The notes below the pieces were generated by a model. That model was given only the letters and a program-made list of their open reading frames with translations. It had not been told where the DNA came from and ran no database searches. Of a stretch of 50,757 nt of DNA, positions 23,626 to 32,312 are shown piece by piece (within the stretch, counting starts at the first letter, position 1; every line of letters starts with the position of its first letter). The DNA is from Egaibacter sp046050465 (GTDB taxonomy: Bacteria; Pseudomonadota; Gammaproteobacteria; Burkholderiales; Burkholderiaceae_C), in contig JBJOPS010000066.1 of assembly GCA_046050465.1 (NCBI GenBank), positions 1-50,757 on the forward strand, in the 5' to 3' direction. Position numbers and translations under genes: made by a program.

Positions 23626-24123
23626 TTATCGGGTCTTGACGTTGAAGCTGAACACGCCGGACTCGCTGCGTGCGAGAGCGAGTGACTGGCTGGCTGGTAA
23701 CGTGACCCGGGCGGCAGCAAAGTCAGCCTGAATAGGCAGCTCGCGACCACCGCGATCCACCAGCACAGCCAGCTTGACGCTGGCCGGACGGCCATAGTCA
23801 AACAGCTCATTGATGACCGCGCGGATGGTTCGCCCGGTGTAGAGCACATCGTCCAGAATCAGGATCTCGGCATCCTTTACATCAAAGGGAAGACGCGTTT
23901 GCCCGCCCGGGGCCAAGCCCCTGCTGGCGAAATCATCGCGGTGCATGCTGGAGGAAATGACACCGGGTTGATCCGGCAGGTTCAGGTCACGCTGCAGGCG
24001 TTCTGCCAGCCAGGCGCCACCAGAAGTAATGCCCACCAGCCGGGTTTTGGCATGGCTCATGGACTGCACGCCACGCAACAGGTCGCGGTACAGGGCTTGT
24101 GCATCCAGCGCCAGTACGCTCAT
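23626..24123 (-). CDS. pyrR: PyrR-type bifunctional regulator/uracil phosphoribosyltransferase
   Basis: PRTase-fold protein of 165 residues with the PRPP-binding loop ILILDDVLYTGRTIRAVINE and the PyrR pattern GGAWLAERLQRDL and FDYGRPASVKLAVLVDRGGR. In Gram-positives PyrR controls pyr attenuation by binding RNA; in proteobacteria its regulatory role is less settled and it may act as a UPRTase. It overlaps ruvX by 4 nt and directly precedes pyrB. I did not find an attenuator-like RNA structure ahead of pyrB, where only 6 nt are available. Confidence 0.93.
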   Translation of the reverse strand: MSVLALDAQALYRDLLRGVQSMSHAKTRLVGITSGGAWLAERLQRDLNLPDQPGVISSSMHRDDFASRGLAPGGQTRLPFDVKDAEILILDDVLYTGRTIRAVINELFDYGRPASVKLAVLVDRGGRELPIQADFAAARVTLPASQSLALARSESGVFSFNVKTR

Positions 24124-24554
24124 GGAATGCTCCTTAAAAACTGCTCAAGAATGATGCAGGCAGCAGCCGCATCGGCATCCTTTGCACCCCCAGCCAGCGC
24201 TTCGGTTGTGCTGTAACGTTCGTCCACTTCAAACACGGGCAGGTTGAACCGGCCGTGCAATTGCCGGCCAAATTTGCGGGCGCGCAGCGTGTTGTCATGC
24301 TCCGCGCCATCGGGGTGAAACGGTACGCCTATCACCAGCGCATCGGGTTGCCATTCCTGAATGAGCTTGCCGACCTTCGCGAACCGGGCGTCCCCCTCTG
24401 CCGCAATCGTTGGCTGGGGTTGGGCGCCACGGGTCAGGCGGTTGCCCACGGCGACACCGGTGCGCTTCAGGCCGTAGTCGAACGCCAGAAACGTTCGCAG
24501 ACCTGCGCTGATATCTGCATGGCCGGCTTGCAATGGCGGCGTATCGGTCTTCAC
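24120..24554 (-). CDS. ruvX: Putative pre-16S rRNA nuclease / Holliday junction resolvase-like YqgF
   Basis: RNase H-fold protein of 144 residues: FLAFDYGLKRTGVAVGNRLT (first catalytic Asp), ALVIGVPFHPDGAEHDNTLR, VFEVDERYSTTEA and a terminal DADAAAACIILEQFL with the last acidic residue. YqgF/RuvX processes the 5' end of 16S rRNA in E. coli. The GTG start overlaps the yqgE stop (GTGA), indicating coupled translation in yqgE-ruvX-pyrR. Confidence 0.94.
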   Translation of the reverse strand: MKTDTPPLQAGHADISAGLRTFLAFDYGLKRTGVAVGNRLTRGAQPQPTIAAEGDARFAKVGKLIQEWQPDALVIGVPFHPDGAEHDNTLRARKFGRQLHGRFNLPVFEVDERYSTTEALAGGAKDADAAAACIILEQFLRSIP

Positions 24555-25150
24555 GCGTGCCCCGCATCTGGCGACAGCATCCAGGCTTCAACGCCCAGCA
24601 AGCCCAGCGCCTTGTCATATCGTTGTTCAACCGGTGTATCGAAGATCACGCTGCGATCTGCATCGACGGTCAGCCAGCTGTTTTCAGACAATTCAGATTC
24701 CAGCTGACCTTCACCCCAGGCAGAGTAACCCAGTGACACCAGCACCCTGCGCGGCCCCGCGCCCATGGACAGCGCTTCCAGCACGTCTTTGGAGGTGGTC
24801 ATTTCCAGTCCGCCGGGAATGGTCATGGTGGAGGCGTAAATCGTTTCACCGGGTTTGCCGGTAGGGGCTTGCATGGATTCGTGAAGAACAAAGCCGCGAT
24901 CGGTCTGCACCGGCCCGCCCTTGAATACCGGCGTCTGCAGCAGGTCATTGCGCTTGAGGGGCAGTTCGACCTTGTCAAACAGTACCTTGATGTCAATATC
25001 GCTGGGCTTGTTGATGACCAGTCCGAGAGAGCCGCGCTCGCTGTGCTCGCACACATAAACCACGCTGCGGGAAAATATCGTGTCCTCCAGCCCGGGCATG
25101 GCAATCAGGAAATGATTCGTCAGGTTAATGGGGGCAGAATCACTGGACAT
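24551..25150 (-). CDS. UPF0301 (DUF179) protein YqgE
   Basis: Conserved cytoplasmic protein of unknown molecular function, 199 residues, with family motifs NHFLIAMPGLEDTIFSRSVV, YVCEHSERGSLGLVINKPSD, VFKGGPVQTDRGFVLH and LGYSAWGEGQLESEL. It is the first gene of the operon running into ruvX, pyrR, pyrB, pyrX and plsC, a common order in betaproteobacteria. It is divergent from the photolyase gene with only 27 bp between starts. Confidence 0.94.
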   Translation of the reverse strand: MSSDSAPINLTNHFLIAMPGLEDTIFSRSVVYVCEHSERGSLGLVINKPSDIDIKVLFDKVELPLKRNDLLQTPVFKGGPVQTDRGFVLHESMQAPTGKPGETIYASTMTIPGGLEMTTSKDVLEALSMGAGPRRVLVSLGYSAWGEGQLESELSENSWLTVDADRSVIFDTPVEQRYDKALGLLGVEAWMLSPDAGHA

Positions 25151-25177
25151 GATGGAATTTTAACGGGGCTGACAAAA

Positions 25178-26647
25178 ATGCAATTTGACACGGGTGTTGT
25201 GTGGTTTCGGCGCGACCTGAGGACAGACGACAACACCGCTTTGTGGTCGGCCCTGAAAGCGTGCAAAAAGGTGTATTGCGTCTTCGTTTTTGACAGGGAG
25301 ATTCTCGATGGTTTGCCCCGGCAGGACCGCCGTGTGGAGTTCATACGGGAGTCATTGGTTGGTCTGGACGAAGACCTGCGGACCCTGAGTGGAAAACCCG
25401 GTGCCGGAATTATTGCCCGCCATGGCACAGGATATGAGGAAGTGGCACGGTTGGCACAAGAGCTTGGTGCGCAAGTTGTATTTGCAGCCCACGACTATGA
25501 GCCACAAGCCATTGCACGAGACATCAAGGCGAGGGGCGCACTGGCCGATCTGGGTATTTCATTTCATACCGTCAAGGATCAGGTCATTTTTGAGGGGCGG
25601 GAGCTACTGACCAAGACGGGCACGCCTTATGGCGTCTTTACGCCTTACAAAAACGCCTGGCTGGCCCGGCTGGATGATGCCTGTTTGAAAACGCACAATG
25701 TGGCATCGCTCTCGGACGCGCTCGCCGAGCGCCCGGTCGGCCAGCGACACGGGGTAATGACGCTCAAGGAACTCGGTTTCGAGCCAACCAATTTGTCAGA
25801 GCTGAAAATTCCGGTGGGGTCGGCTGGTGCAGCAGAGCTGTTTTCAGCCTTTTTTGACCGTATGGACCGGTATGACGAGACACGCAATTTCCCCGGCGTG
25901 AAAGGTCCCAGCTACCTGGGTGTGCACTTGCGCTTTGGCACCGTGTCGATCCGCAAACTGGTGGCGATTGCCTGGCAACGAACTCTGCACGGCAGCGCCG
26001 GCGCCACTGTGTGGCTCAGTGAGCTGATCTGGCGCGATTTCTACTTTCAGATTCTGGCGAATTTCCCGCATGTGGCCCACAGTGCCTACAAGCCCGAATA
26101 CGATGCCATCGCGTGGGAAACAGGTGAGCACGCGCGCAAGCTATTCAAGGCGTGGTGTGAGGGCCGCACCGGCTATCCGCTGGTGGATGCGGCCATGGCG
26201 CAGATCAACCAGACCGGCTACATGCACAACCGCCTGCGGATGGTGGCCGGTAGTTTTCTGGTGAAAGACCTGGGCATCAACTGGCAATGGGGTGAGCAAT
26301 ACTTTGCAGAAAAGCTCAACGACTTCGACTTGTCAGCCAACAACGGGGGCTGGCAGTGGGTGAGTTCAAGCGGGTGCGACGCCCAGCCTTATTTCAGGAT
26401 ATTCAACCCAATCAGCCAGAGCGAGAAGTTTGATGCTGACGGCAATTTCATTCGGCGCTACCTGCCTCAGCTTGCCAAATTGCCGACCAAGGCGCTGCAT
26501 GCTCCCTGGCTGGCAAGCACCGAAGTTCTGGCCGCGTGCGGTGTTACGTTGGGCAAGACCTATGCGGAACCGGTGGTATCACATGAAGAAGCCAGGGCAT
26601 TGACTCTTCAAAGATACGCCGTTGTGAAAAAGATCAAGCCGGGTTGA
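25178..26647 (+). CDS. phr: Deoxyribodipyrimidine photolyase (class I CPD photolyase)
   Basis: Light-driven repair of cyclobutane pyrimidine dimers using FAD and an antenna cofactor. The chosen ATG at 25178 gives 489 residues starting MQFDTGVVWFRRDLRTDDNT; the longer upstream frame overlaps yqgE and is not photolyase-like. Seen: antenna domain (1-135), linker, and FAD domain with WLSELIWRDFYFQIL, GRTGYPLVDAAMAQINQTGY, MHNRLRMVAGSFLVKDL, and NDFDLSANNGGWQWVSSSGC. Its last 14 nt overlap the convergent chpA gene. Confidence 0.96.
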   Translation: MQFDTGVVWFRRDLRTDDNTALWSALKACKKVYCVFVFDREILDGLPRQDRRVEFIRESLVGLDEDLRTLSGKPGAGIIARHGTGYEEVARLAQELGAQVVFAAHDYEPQAIARDIKARGALADLGISFHTVKDQVIFEGRELLTKTGTPYGVFTPYKNAWLARLDDACLKTHNVASLSDALAERPVGQRHGVMTLKELGFEPTNLSELKIPVGSAGAAELFSAFFDRMDRYDETRNFPGVKGPSYLGVHLRFGTVSIRKLVAIAWQRTLHGSAGATVWLSELIWRDFYFQILANFPHVAHSAYKPEYDAIAWETGEHARKLFKAWCEGRTGYPLVDAAMAQINQTGYMHNRLRMVAGSFLVKDLGINWQWGEQYFAEKLNDFDLSANNGGWQWVSSSGCDAQPYFRIFNPISQSEKFDADGNFIRRYLPQLAKLPTKALHAPWLASTEVLAACGVTLGKTYAEPVVSHEEARALTLQRYAVVKKIKPG

Positions 26648-29600
26648 TGATCGCGTCTTCTGCGAAGCAATAGCTGCGAACCAGCCCCAGCAATTCGTCT
26701 TCAGAGTAAGGCTTGCCAAGATAGTGGTCAACTCCCAGATCCTTCGCGTGATCACGATGCTTTTCGGCAATCCGCGACGTGATCATGATGATGGGCAAGT
26801 CACTCAAATTTTTGTCGCCACGAATGTTGCGGGCCAGATCGAAGCCATCCATACGGGGCATTTCGATGTCTGAAAGTACGACTGATGGTTTTTCTTCCTG
26901 CAACCGTTCCAGCGCCTGCAGACCATCCGCAGCCATCGCGACCCTGTAGCCCTCACGCAATAGAAGACGTTGAGTGACGCGGCGTACGGTGATTGAATCA
27001 TCCACCACCAGCACAAGCGGGATCTGGTTTTTGCCAGTACTGGCCAACGGTGCGGCAATATCAGCCAGTTTCTGGGCAGCCGCATGAGCAGAGGCGTTGA
27101 CGCAATCCGCGCGCATTTGCCGCGCCTGGCCACCATAGACAACAGCCAATGCAACCGGGTTGTAGATCAACACAACAGCGCCCGAAGCCAGAATGGACAT
27201 GCCAGTCAACCCCGGCAAACGCGACATCTGGGGGCCGAGATTCTTGACGACAACCTCCTGATTTCCCAGAACCTCATCAACGTGGGCCGCTACACGCTGG
27301 CCAGCGCTACGAAAGATGGCAACCGGGTAGTTACGGGCAACCGTCTCCGTACTCTGGGGCGATGTCTGCAAAAGAGCCCCCGACCAGAAGAAGGGCACCT
27401 GTTCACCATCATGCAGGAAAGTCCCGGTTTCGTAGGTCTGTTCAAGGTCTTTCGCTGTGACGCGCTTCACAATCTCCACTATGTTGGCGGGCACACCCAC
27501 ACTGATGGGGCCCAATCTCAGCATGACAACTTGCGTCACCGCCGTCGTCAATGGCAATACCAGGCGAAAGGTGGTGCCCAACCCTGCTTTGGTGGACGTC
27601 TCAATTCTTCCTCCTAGCGCACTTACCTCCGCTCGGACAACGTCCATCCCGATACCACGACCGGCCAGTCCGGTGATTTCAGATGCCGTAGATAAGCCGG
27701 GCATAAAGATCAAATCCGCAGCCTCGGCATCGCTCAAGACCGTGCCCGCTGGCACCAGGCCGTTGCTGACCGCTTTTGTTCGAATACGCTCCAGATTCAG
27801 GCCGCTCCCATCGTCAGCAAATTCGACCGACACGTCGTTACTCTGATGGTGCAAGGAGATGGTTACCGTCCCAACGGAAGGCTTGTCTGCAGCCGATCGT
27901 GCCGAATTGTCTTCGATACCGTGCGCCACTGCATTGCGCAAAATGTGCTCAAAAGCGGGGGCCATGCGCTCCAGCACTCCACGGTCCATTTCCATGGATC
28001 CACCCATGATGTCGAGTTTGACCTGCTTGCCGGAGTCTTTGGATGCCTGTCTTACGACACCGTAGAGGCGCTCTGAAATACTCTCAAACTCCACCATGCG
28101 TGTACGCAGCAAATCGCGCTGCAGTTCGCGTGCCTGGCGTGCCTGGGCAATCAGATCATCCTCTGTTCCTTCCAGAACACGCTGCAGGTTTCGCTGAACA
28201 GTCGCAACGTCGTTAACCGACTCGGCCATCATCCGGGTCAGTTCCTGAACGCGGGTGAAACGGTCAAACTCGAGGGGATCGAATCCTTGTGCAGAGTCTT
28301 TGGCTTGTGCCAGGCGGGACTGCATCTGGGACTCAGCCTGCACTTCAATATCCCGGAGTTGATGCCGAAGCCGGTCCAGATTGCCTGTCAGTTCGCCAAG
28401 AGAACCACGAAGCTGCCCGAGACGGGCGTCCAGCCTGGAACGTGTGATCATCACTTCACCCGCCTGATTGACCAGACGATCAAGAAGCTGGGAGCGGACT
28501 CGCACGGACTGACTACCCGCTGGCCTGGCAGACACGATGGAAGAGGCACGAATGGGTGCAAACGACGTTGCTGATGCCGATATCGTTGTCGCCTGCGAAA
28601 CAGGTTCGACTACTTCCAAAGGGGTTTCTTCAACCGGCTCAAGTGAGCTTTCTGGCAAATTCTGCTTTTGATCAGGGTTGGCACGCAGGGCATCAAAATC
28701 TTCCTGGATGCTATCGAAACGGGTCAGTAAGGGCTCCACCCTCGATGCCTCGATCTGTTCAGTGCCAAGACTCTCCACGGCAGATTCCAGACGGTGTGTC
28801 ATTTCACCAAGACGCATGGCACCAGCCAGTCGCGCACTGCCCTTGAGCGTGTGCAATACGCGCAATACTTCGGCGCGAGCACCCAGATTGTCAGGTCGGG
28901 CGGACCACTGACGCAGTGCACCGCCAAGTTGCGGCATCAACTCCAGGGCCTCTTCTTCAAAAATCGGGAAGAGGTCTGCATCAAGCGAGTCAATGAGATC
29001 AATGTCATCGTCACTCTCTTGCACAACTACCCGTTGCGATGCTGCAGTCAGGCCGGCAAGTGCCGGCCCGTCCCGACGCAGCTCGCCAACAGGCACCACA
29101 TCAATCAACTTATCCAAATTATTTGGTTCAACGTCAGTTTCGGATGTTTGAAACCGGACCTCCAGAGTGGACTTCAAAGCACCGAGAACCTGGGGATTGG
29201 GCTCCTTAAGGAAACCAGCCGCAAACTGATGCAGGAGGTGTCGTATTTCTTCTGCCGCCCCCACAAAGTTCCCCGCCTCTTTTTCGGTTCCCTGCGCATG
29301 TAGTTGTACATGCTGCAGAGCTTGTTCCAGCGCACGCGCAACTTCGGAAAGACCAGAGAAGCCGACAGTTGCTGAACTGCCAGATAGGGAATGAGCCAAA
29401 GCGATAGCTTTTTCCGGAAGAGGCCGATGAAGCTCCAATGACCATTCCGCAAGCTCGGTTGACAGTTGCCTCGACCATTCGTCCGCCTCATTGAGGAATA
29501 CGTTGTATAGCGGAATTCCAATCCGCAAGGACCCAATAACCTTTATTTGATCAGCATCGCCGTACGGCTGCGCAACGGGCAGGGGCAGAACATTCTGCGA

Positions 29601-32267
29601 ATCTGGTACGGAATTTGCCAGCGGCGATACTGTCACCGGCTCGGCGGGGTCAATCGCGATATCCTCCATTTCAAGGGGCCCCAGATCATGTGTGACCGAC
29701 TTTTCAAGTGCGGCAGGACTCACAGATAGGGCAGAAGGAACCTCCTGAAACTGCGTGGCGGCAAACATGACTGGCTGGGCAGACACGCTTGTCGGTTGAT
29801 CAGCATGATCGAGTGCCGGAATGAAACCAGAGATATGTGTTTCATCAAAATCGGGTTGCAAGTCTCCGCCCCATCCCGTTGGAGTCCATTCCGGGTCTGC
29901 TTCAAATTCATTCGGCCGCGCTCCCTCGTGACCACCATCCACACCGGGCAAACAAAATGCCACACTCTTGTCATTGAGCCGCAATCCATCGGCAGGGTCC
30001 CGAAAAATCTGGGCACTCCAGCCTGGATTGCTTCCTTGAGCAATATCTTCAACCCAACGACCAAAGCCCACCAGGGATTCATGAGACAAGCGAACCAGTT
30101 GTTCGCTGGCAGGCTTCTGTTCTGCAAGCCAAGTATTCAGGAGTTGCTCAAGAGACCATGCTGCCTCGCCAAATTCAGCCAGTCCAACCATGCGTGAACT
30201 ACCCTTGAGCGTATGAAAGCTACGTCGCAGGGTCGTCTGCTCACCCAGATCAGCCGGGTCCACGACCAGTGCTTTTACTGCAGCCAGCCCAGTCTGGACC
30301 ACCTCGCGCGCCTCTTCAAGGAAGATGTCGCGAAGCTCCTGATCAATCTGGGGCTCGGGTATCACCAACTTCACACTCGGCGGTGGTTTCTGCTGATCCT
30401 GTGAATTCTCCACTGCAGGCCGGATGTTGAGCGCTTCTTTACCCGAATCCGGAGATTTAAGATCAATCACCTTCTGCGCTATGGCGGCTTCTGCGGTTAC
30501 TGCTTTTTCTCGACCCATCAGGGGTTTGAATTCCCCCTGCTCTTCGTCATATACAAACAATTTTTTGGCAAGTGCGCGCTGGTAGCTCAGCATGTCGATA
30601 AGAAAACCCAAAGCCCCCAAGCTATTGCCTAATTTTTCGAAAACACCACTGCGCAATGTTTGCCCATCAATTTCATCCACCAGAAATTTCTCGGCACTGT
30701 CACGCAAACGCATGGTAGCCAGTGCAGCCTGATCGAGTCCAAGTACAGAAAAGACACCTCTCATCTGTGCCAGCTTGCTTGGCACTTCGTGTAAAGGAAC
30801 TTTATCTTCGGGGTTTCGGAAAAACTGATCCAGGGATTTTTCCACCTCCCCCAGTGTTGTCCGCAATTCATCAACCACACTGCCCATCGTCTGGCGATCA
30901 CTCACGCGACGATAGAGCTCTTCCATCCAGCCTTCAAGCGGCTCTGGTTGCCCACCGGAAATAACATGTTCAAGACGGTGCGCCAGCCTCCGGCTCCGTT
31001 CGGCCATCTGCGATTCAGTAGGATCAAGATCAGCATAGGCCGCATCCAGATAGAGGACAGCTGTAGCCACCTCCATCGCAATTGGCGTACTCGGTGGTTC
31101 ACCCGTTTTTGTAGTAACGTCCGTCGCATGAGTCAGCGCACGCGCCAAGTCACCACACTCCGGATGCAATTTCAATATGGACTCGCTGACAGCAGAAAAC
31201 TGGTCTGCCGCCATCTTCAAGCGATTGGTATCCCCTCCAGCCAACGCTGACCACGTTTCGGTAGCGGAGGCTATTCGTTTGCGTGCCTGAACCAGCAGCG
31301 CTGGATCAAACCGCCCAAACTGGGTAGTTTCATAAGCAAATGGCTTGCTACGAGTCAACCTGTACGCAGCCCGAATATCAGGCAACACCAACAATTTCGA
31401 TCCTTCAGGAGGGACAGCGTGATCACAAAAAAACAGCATGTCCTGTGCCAGGCGGTCAGACACTCCCTTTTCACCTCGTGCAAGATGTGTATATTGAAGA
31501 ATGACGCGAGAGGCAACCCGTTTGACATAAACATCTGCCGGACACAAACCTAGTGCGATGGCTTCAAAAAATGCCGCAACAATCTTCCAAAACACCCGCT
31601 CCTCAAGCTCAGCATGTCCACTGGATAAGCCTAAACTGATATCTCGGATTGTCATGGCTGCGCGAGCATCACCAGTCTTGACGACCTTCAATACCGCCTG
31701 GTCAACACGTGTACGGGTCTGGGGCCCATAAGTCAGTACCTCTGGACGAGTGGACAGCTCGGCATCAATCCAGCGCCACTCAACCGACCACAAGTCAGCA
31801 GGATGGATGCGGTCGCTCCCAGCCAGCTCCAATATATCCCGGTACTGCGGGAACAGGGCAACAGCTGACGCGGTCTTGCCCTTTAGAACACCCTCAAGAT
31901 ATTCCGTCAGGGCAAAACTGGCACGTTCGAGTTTCGTCGCTGCGACATCACTACACAGCTCCGGTCGTTGAACGAATTTTTGGGCAAGTATTTCCATGGC
32001 GCGCAGCACTTTGGCGGGCACCTCCAGGCCCACCATCTCCAAAGCACCGACGGCTTGATGAAGCTGTTGGCGGGCGATACGCAAGTGACTGGCGTCCAGC
32101 TCAGCAATGTCGGCACCACGGGCCAACTCTGCATCGCGAACAAATCGGCGCATTGCCTTGGTTGCACCCTCCAGAGATTTTCGAAGCTCCTCGAGCACCC
32201 AAGCCAATGGCCCCAAGTCTGCAATTACAGAGTCCTGGTCACCGACAGCCGCTGCGTTCGTTTGCAT
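26634..32267 (-). CDS. chpA: Hybrid chemosensory histidine kinase ChpA (PilL) of the type IV pilus system
   Basis: Giant CheA-type kinase (1877 residues) controlling type IV pilus motility and assembly. Order: FimL-like N-terminal region; three phosphotransfer domains with histidines in FHTLKGSSRMVG (H685), AHSLSGSSATVG (H959) and LHTLKGSARLAG (H1139); long coiled-coil CheA dimerisation; HATPase with RNAVAHGIEDN and GRGIGMDVVRAEVSALGG; CheW-like domain; and a receiver with LVVDDSITVRR and phospho-acceptor D1800 in VLSDIEMPRMDG. AGGAG lies 11 nt before the ATG at 32267; the GTG at 32279 is only 1 nt from it and is unlikely. Final gene of pilG-pilH-pilI-pilJ-chpA; no chpB/chpC or pilK in the window. 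Confidence 0.95.
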   Translation of the reverse strand: MQTNAAAVGDQDSVIADLGPLAWVLEELRKSLEGATKAMRRFVRDAELARGADIAELDASHLRIARQQLHQAVGALEMVGLEVPAKVLRAMEILAQKFVQRPELCSDVAATKLERASFALTEYLEGVLKGKTASAVALFPQYRDILELAGSDRIHPADLWSVEWRWIDAELSTRPEVLTYGPQTRTRVDQAVLKVVKTGDARAAMTIRDISLGLSSGHAELEERVFWKIVAAFFEAIALGLCPADVYVKRVASRVILQYTHLARGEKGVSDRLAQDMLFFCDHAVPPEGSKLLVLPDIRAAYRLTRSKPFAYETTQFGRFDPALLVQARKRIASATETWSALAGGDTNRLKMAADQFSAVSESILKLHPECGDLARALTHATDVTTKTGEPPSTPIAMEVATAVLYLDAAYADLDPTESQMAERSRRLAHRLEHVISGGQPEPLEGWMEELYRRVSDRQTMGSVVDELRTTLGEVEKSLDQFFRNPEDKVPLHEVPSKLAQMRGVFSVLGLDQAALATMRLRDSAEKFLVDEIDGQTLRSGVFEKLGNSLGALGFLIDMLSYQRALAKKLFVYDEEQGEFKPLMGREKAVTAEAAIAQKVIDLKSPDSGKEALNIRPAVENSQDQQKPPPSVKLVIPEPQIDQELRDIFLEEAREVVQTGLAAVKALVVDPADLGEQTTLRRSFHTLKGSSRMVGLAEFGEAAWSLEQLLNTWLAEQKPASEQLVRLSHESLVGFGRWVEDIAQGSNPGWSAQIFRDPADGLRLNDKSVAFCLPGVDGGHEGARPNEFEADPEWTPTGWGGDLQPDFDETHISGFIPALDHADQPTSVSAQPVMFAATQFQEVPSALSVSPAALEKSVTHDLGPLEMEDIAIDPAEPVTVSPLANSVPDSQNVLPLPVAQPYGDADQIKVIGSLRIGIPLYNVFLNEADEWSRQLSTELAEWSLELHRPLPEKAIALAHSLSGSSATVGFSGLSEVARALEQALQHVQLHAQGTEKEAGNFVGAAEEIRHLLHQFAAGFLKEPNPQVLGALKSTLEVRFQTSETDVEPNNLDKLIDVVPVGELRRDGPALAGLTAASQRVVVQESDDDIDLIDSLDADLFPIFEEEALELMPQLGGALRQWSARPDNLGARAEVLRVLHTLKGSARLAGAMRLGEMTHRLESAVESLGTEQIEASRVEPLLTRFDSIQEDFDALRANPDQKQNLPESSLEPVEETPLEVVEPVSQATTISASATSFAPIRASSIVSARPAGSQSVRVRSQLLDRLVNQAGEVMITRSRLDARLGQLRGSLGELTGNLDRLRHQLRDIEVQAESQMQSRLAQAKDSAQGFDPLEFDRFTRVQELTRMMAESVNDVATVQRNLQRVLEGTEDDLIAQARQARELQRDLLRTRMVEFESISERLYGVVRQASKDSGKQVKLDIMGGSMEMDRGVLERMAPAFEHILRNAVAHGIEDNSARSAADKPSVGTVTISLHHQSNDVSVEFADDGSGLNLERIRTKAVSNGLVPAGTVLSDAEAADLIFMPGLSTASEITGLAGRGIGMDVVRAEVSALGGRIETSTKAGLGTTFRLVLPLTTAVTQVVMLRLGPISVGVPANIVEIVKRVTAKDLEQTYETGTFLHDGEQVPFFWSGALLQTSPQSTETVARNYPVAIFRSAGQRVAAHVDEVLGNQEVVVKNLGPQMSRLPGLTGMSILASGAVVLIYNPVALAVVYGGQARQMRADCVNASAHAAAQKLADIAAPLASTGKNQIPLVLVVDDSITVRRVTQRLLLREGYRVAMAADGLQALERLQEEKPSVVLSDIEMPRMDGFDLARNIRGDKNLSDLPIIMITSRIAEKHRDHAKDLGVDHYLGKPYSEDELLGLVRSYCFAEDAIINPA

Positions 32268-32312
32268 GGATTCGTACACTCCTGCCTATGACAACTTCAA
32301 AATACCGGGAAT

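Noticed and set aside
24130..24170. PyrR-regulated attenuator in the pyr operon
   Set aside because: pyrR and pyrB are only 6 nt apart and upstream genes overlap; no terminator/antiterminator pair could be seen.
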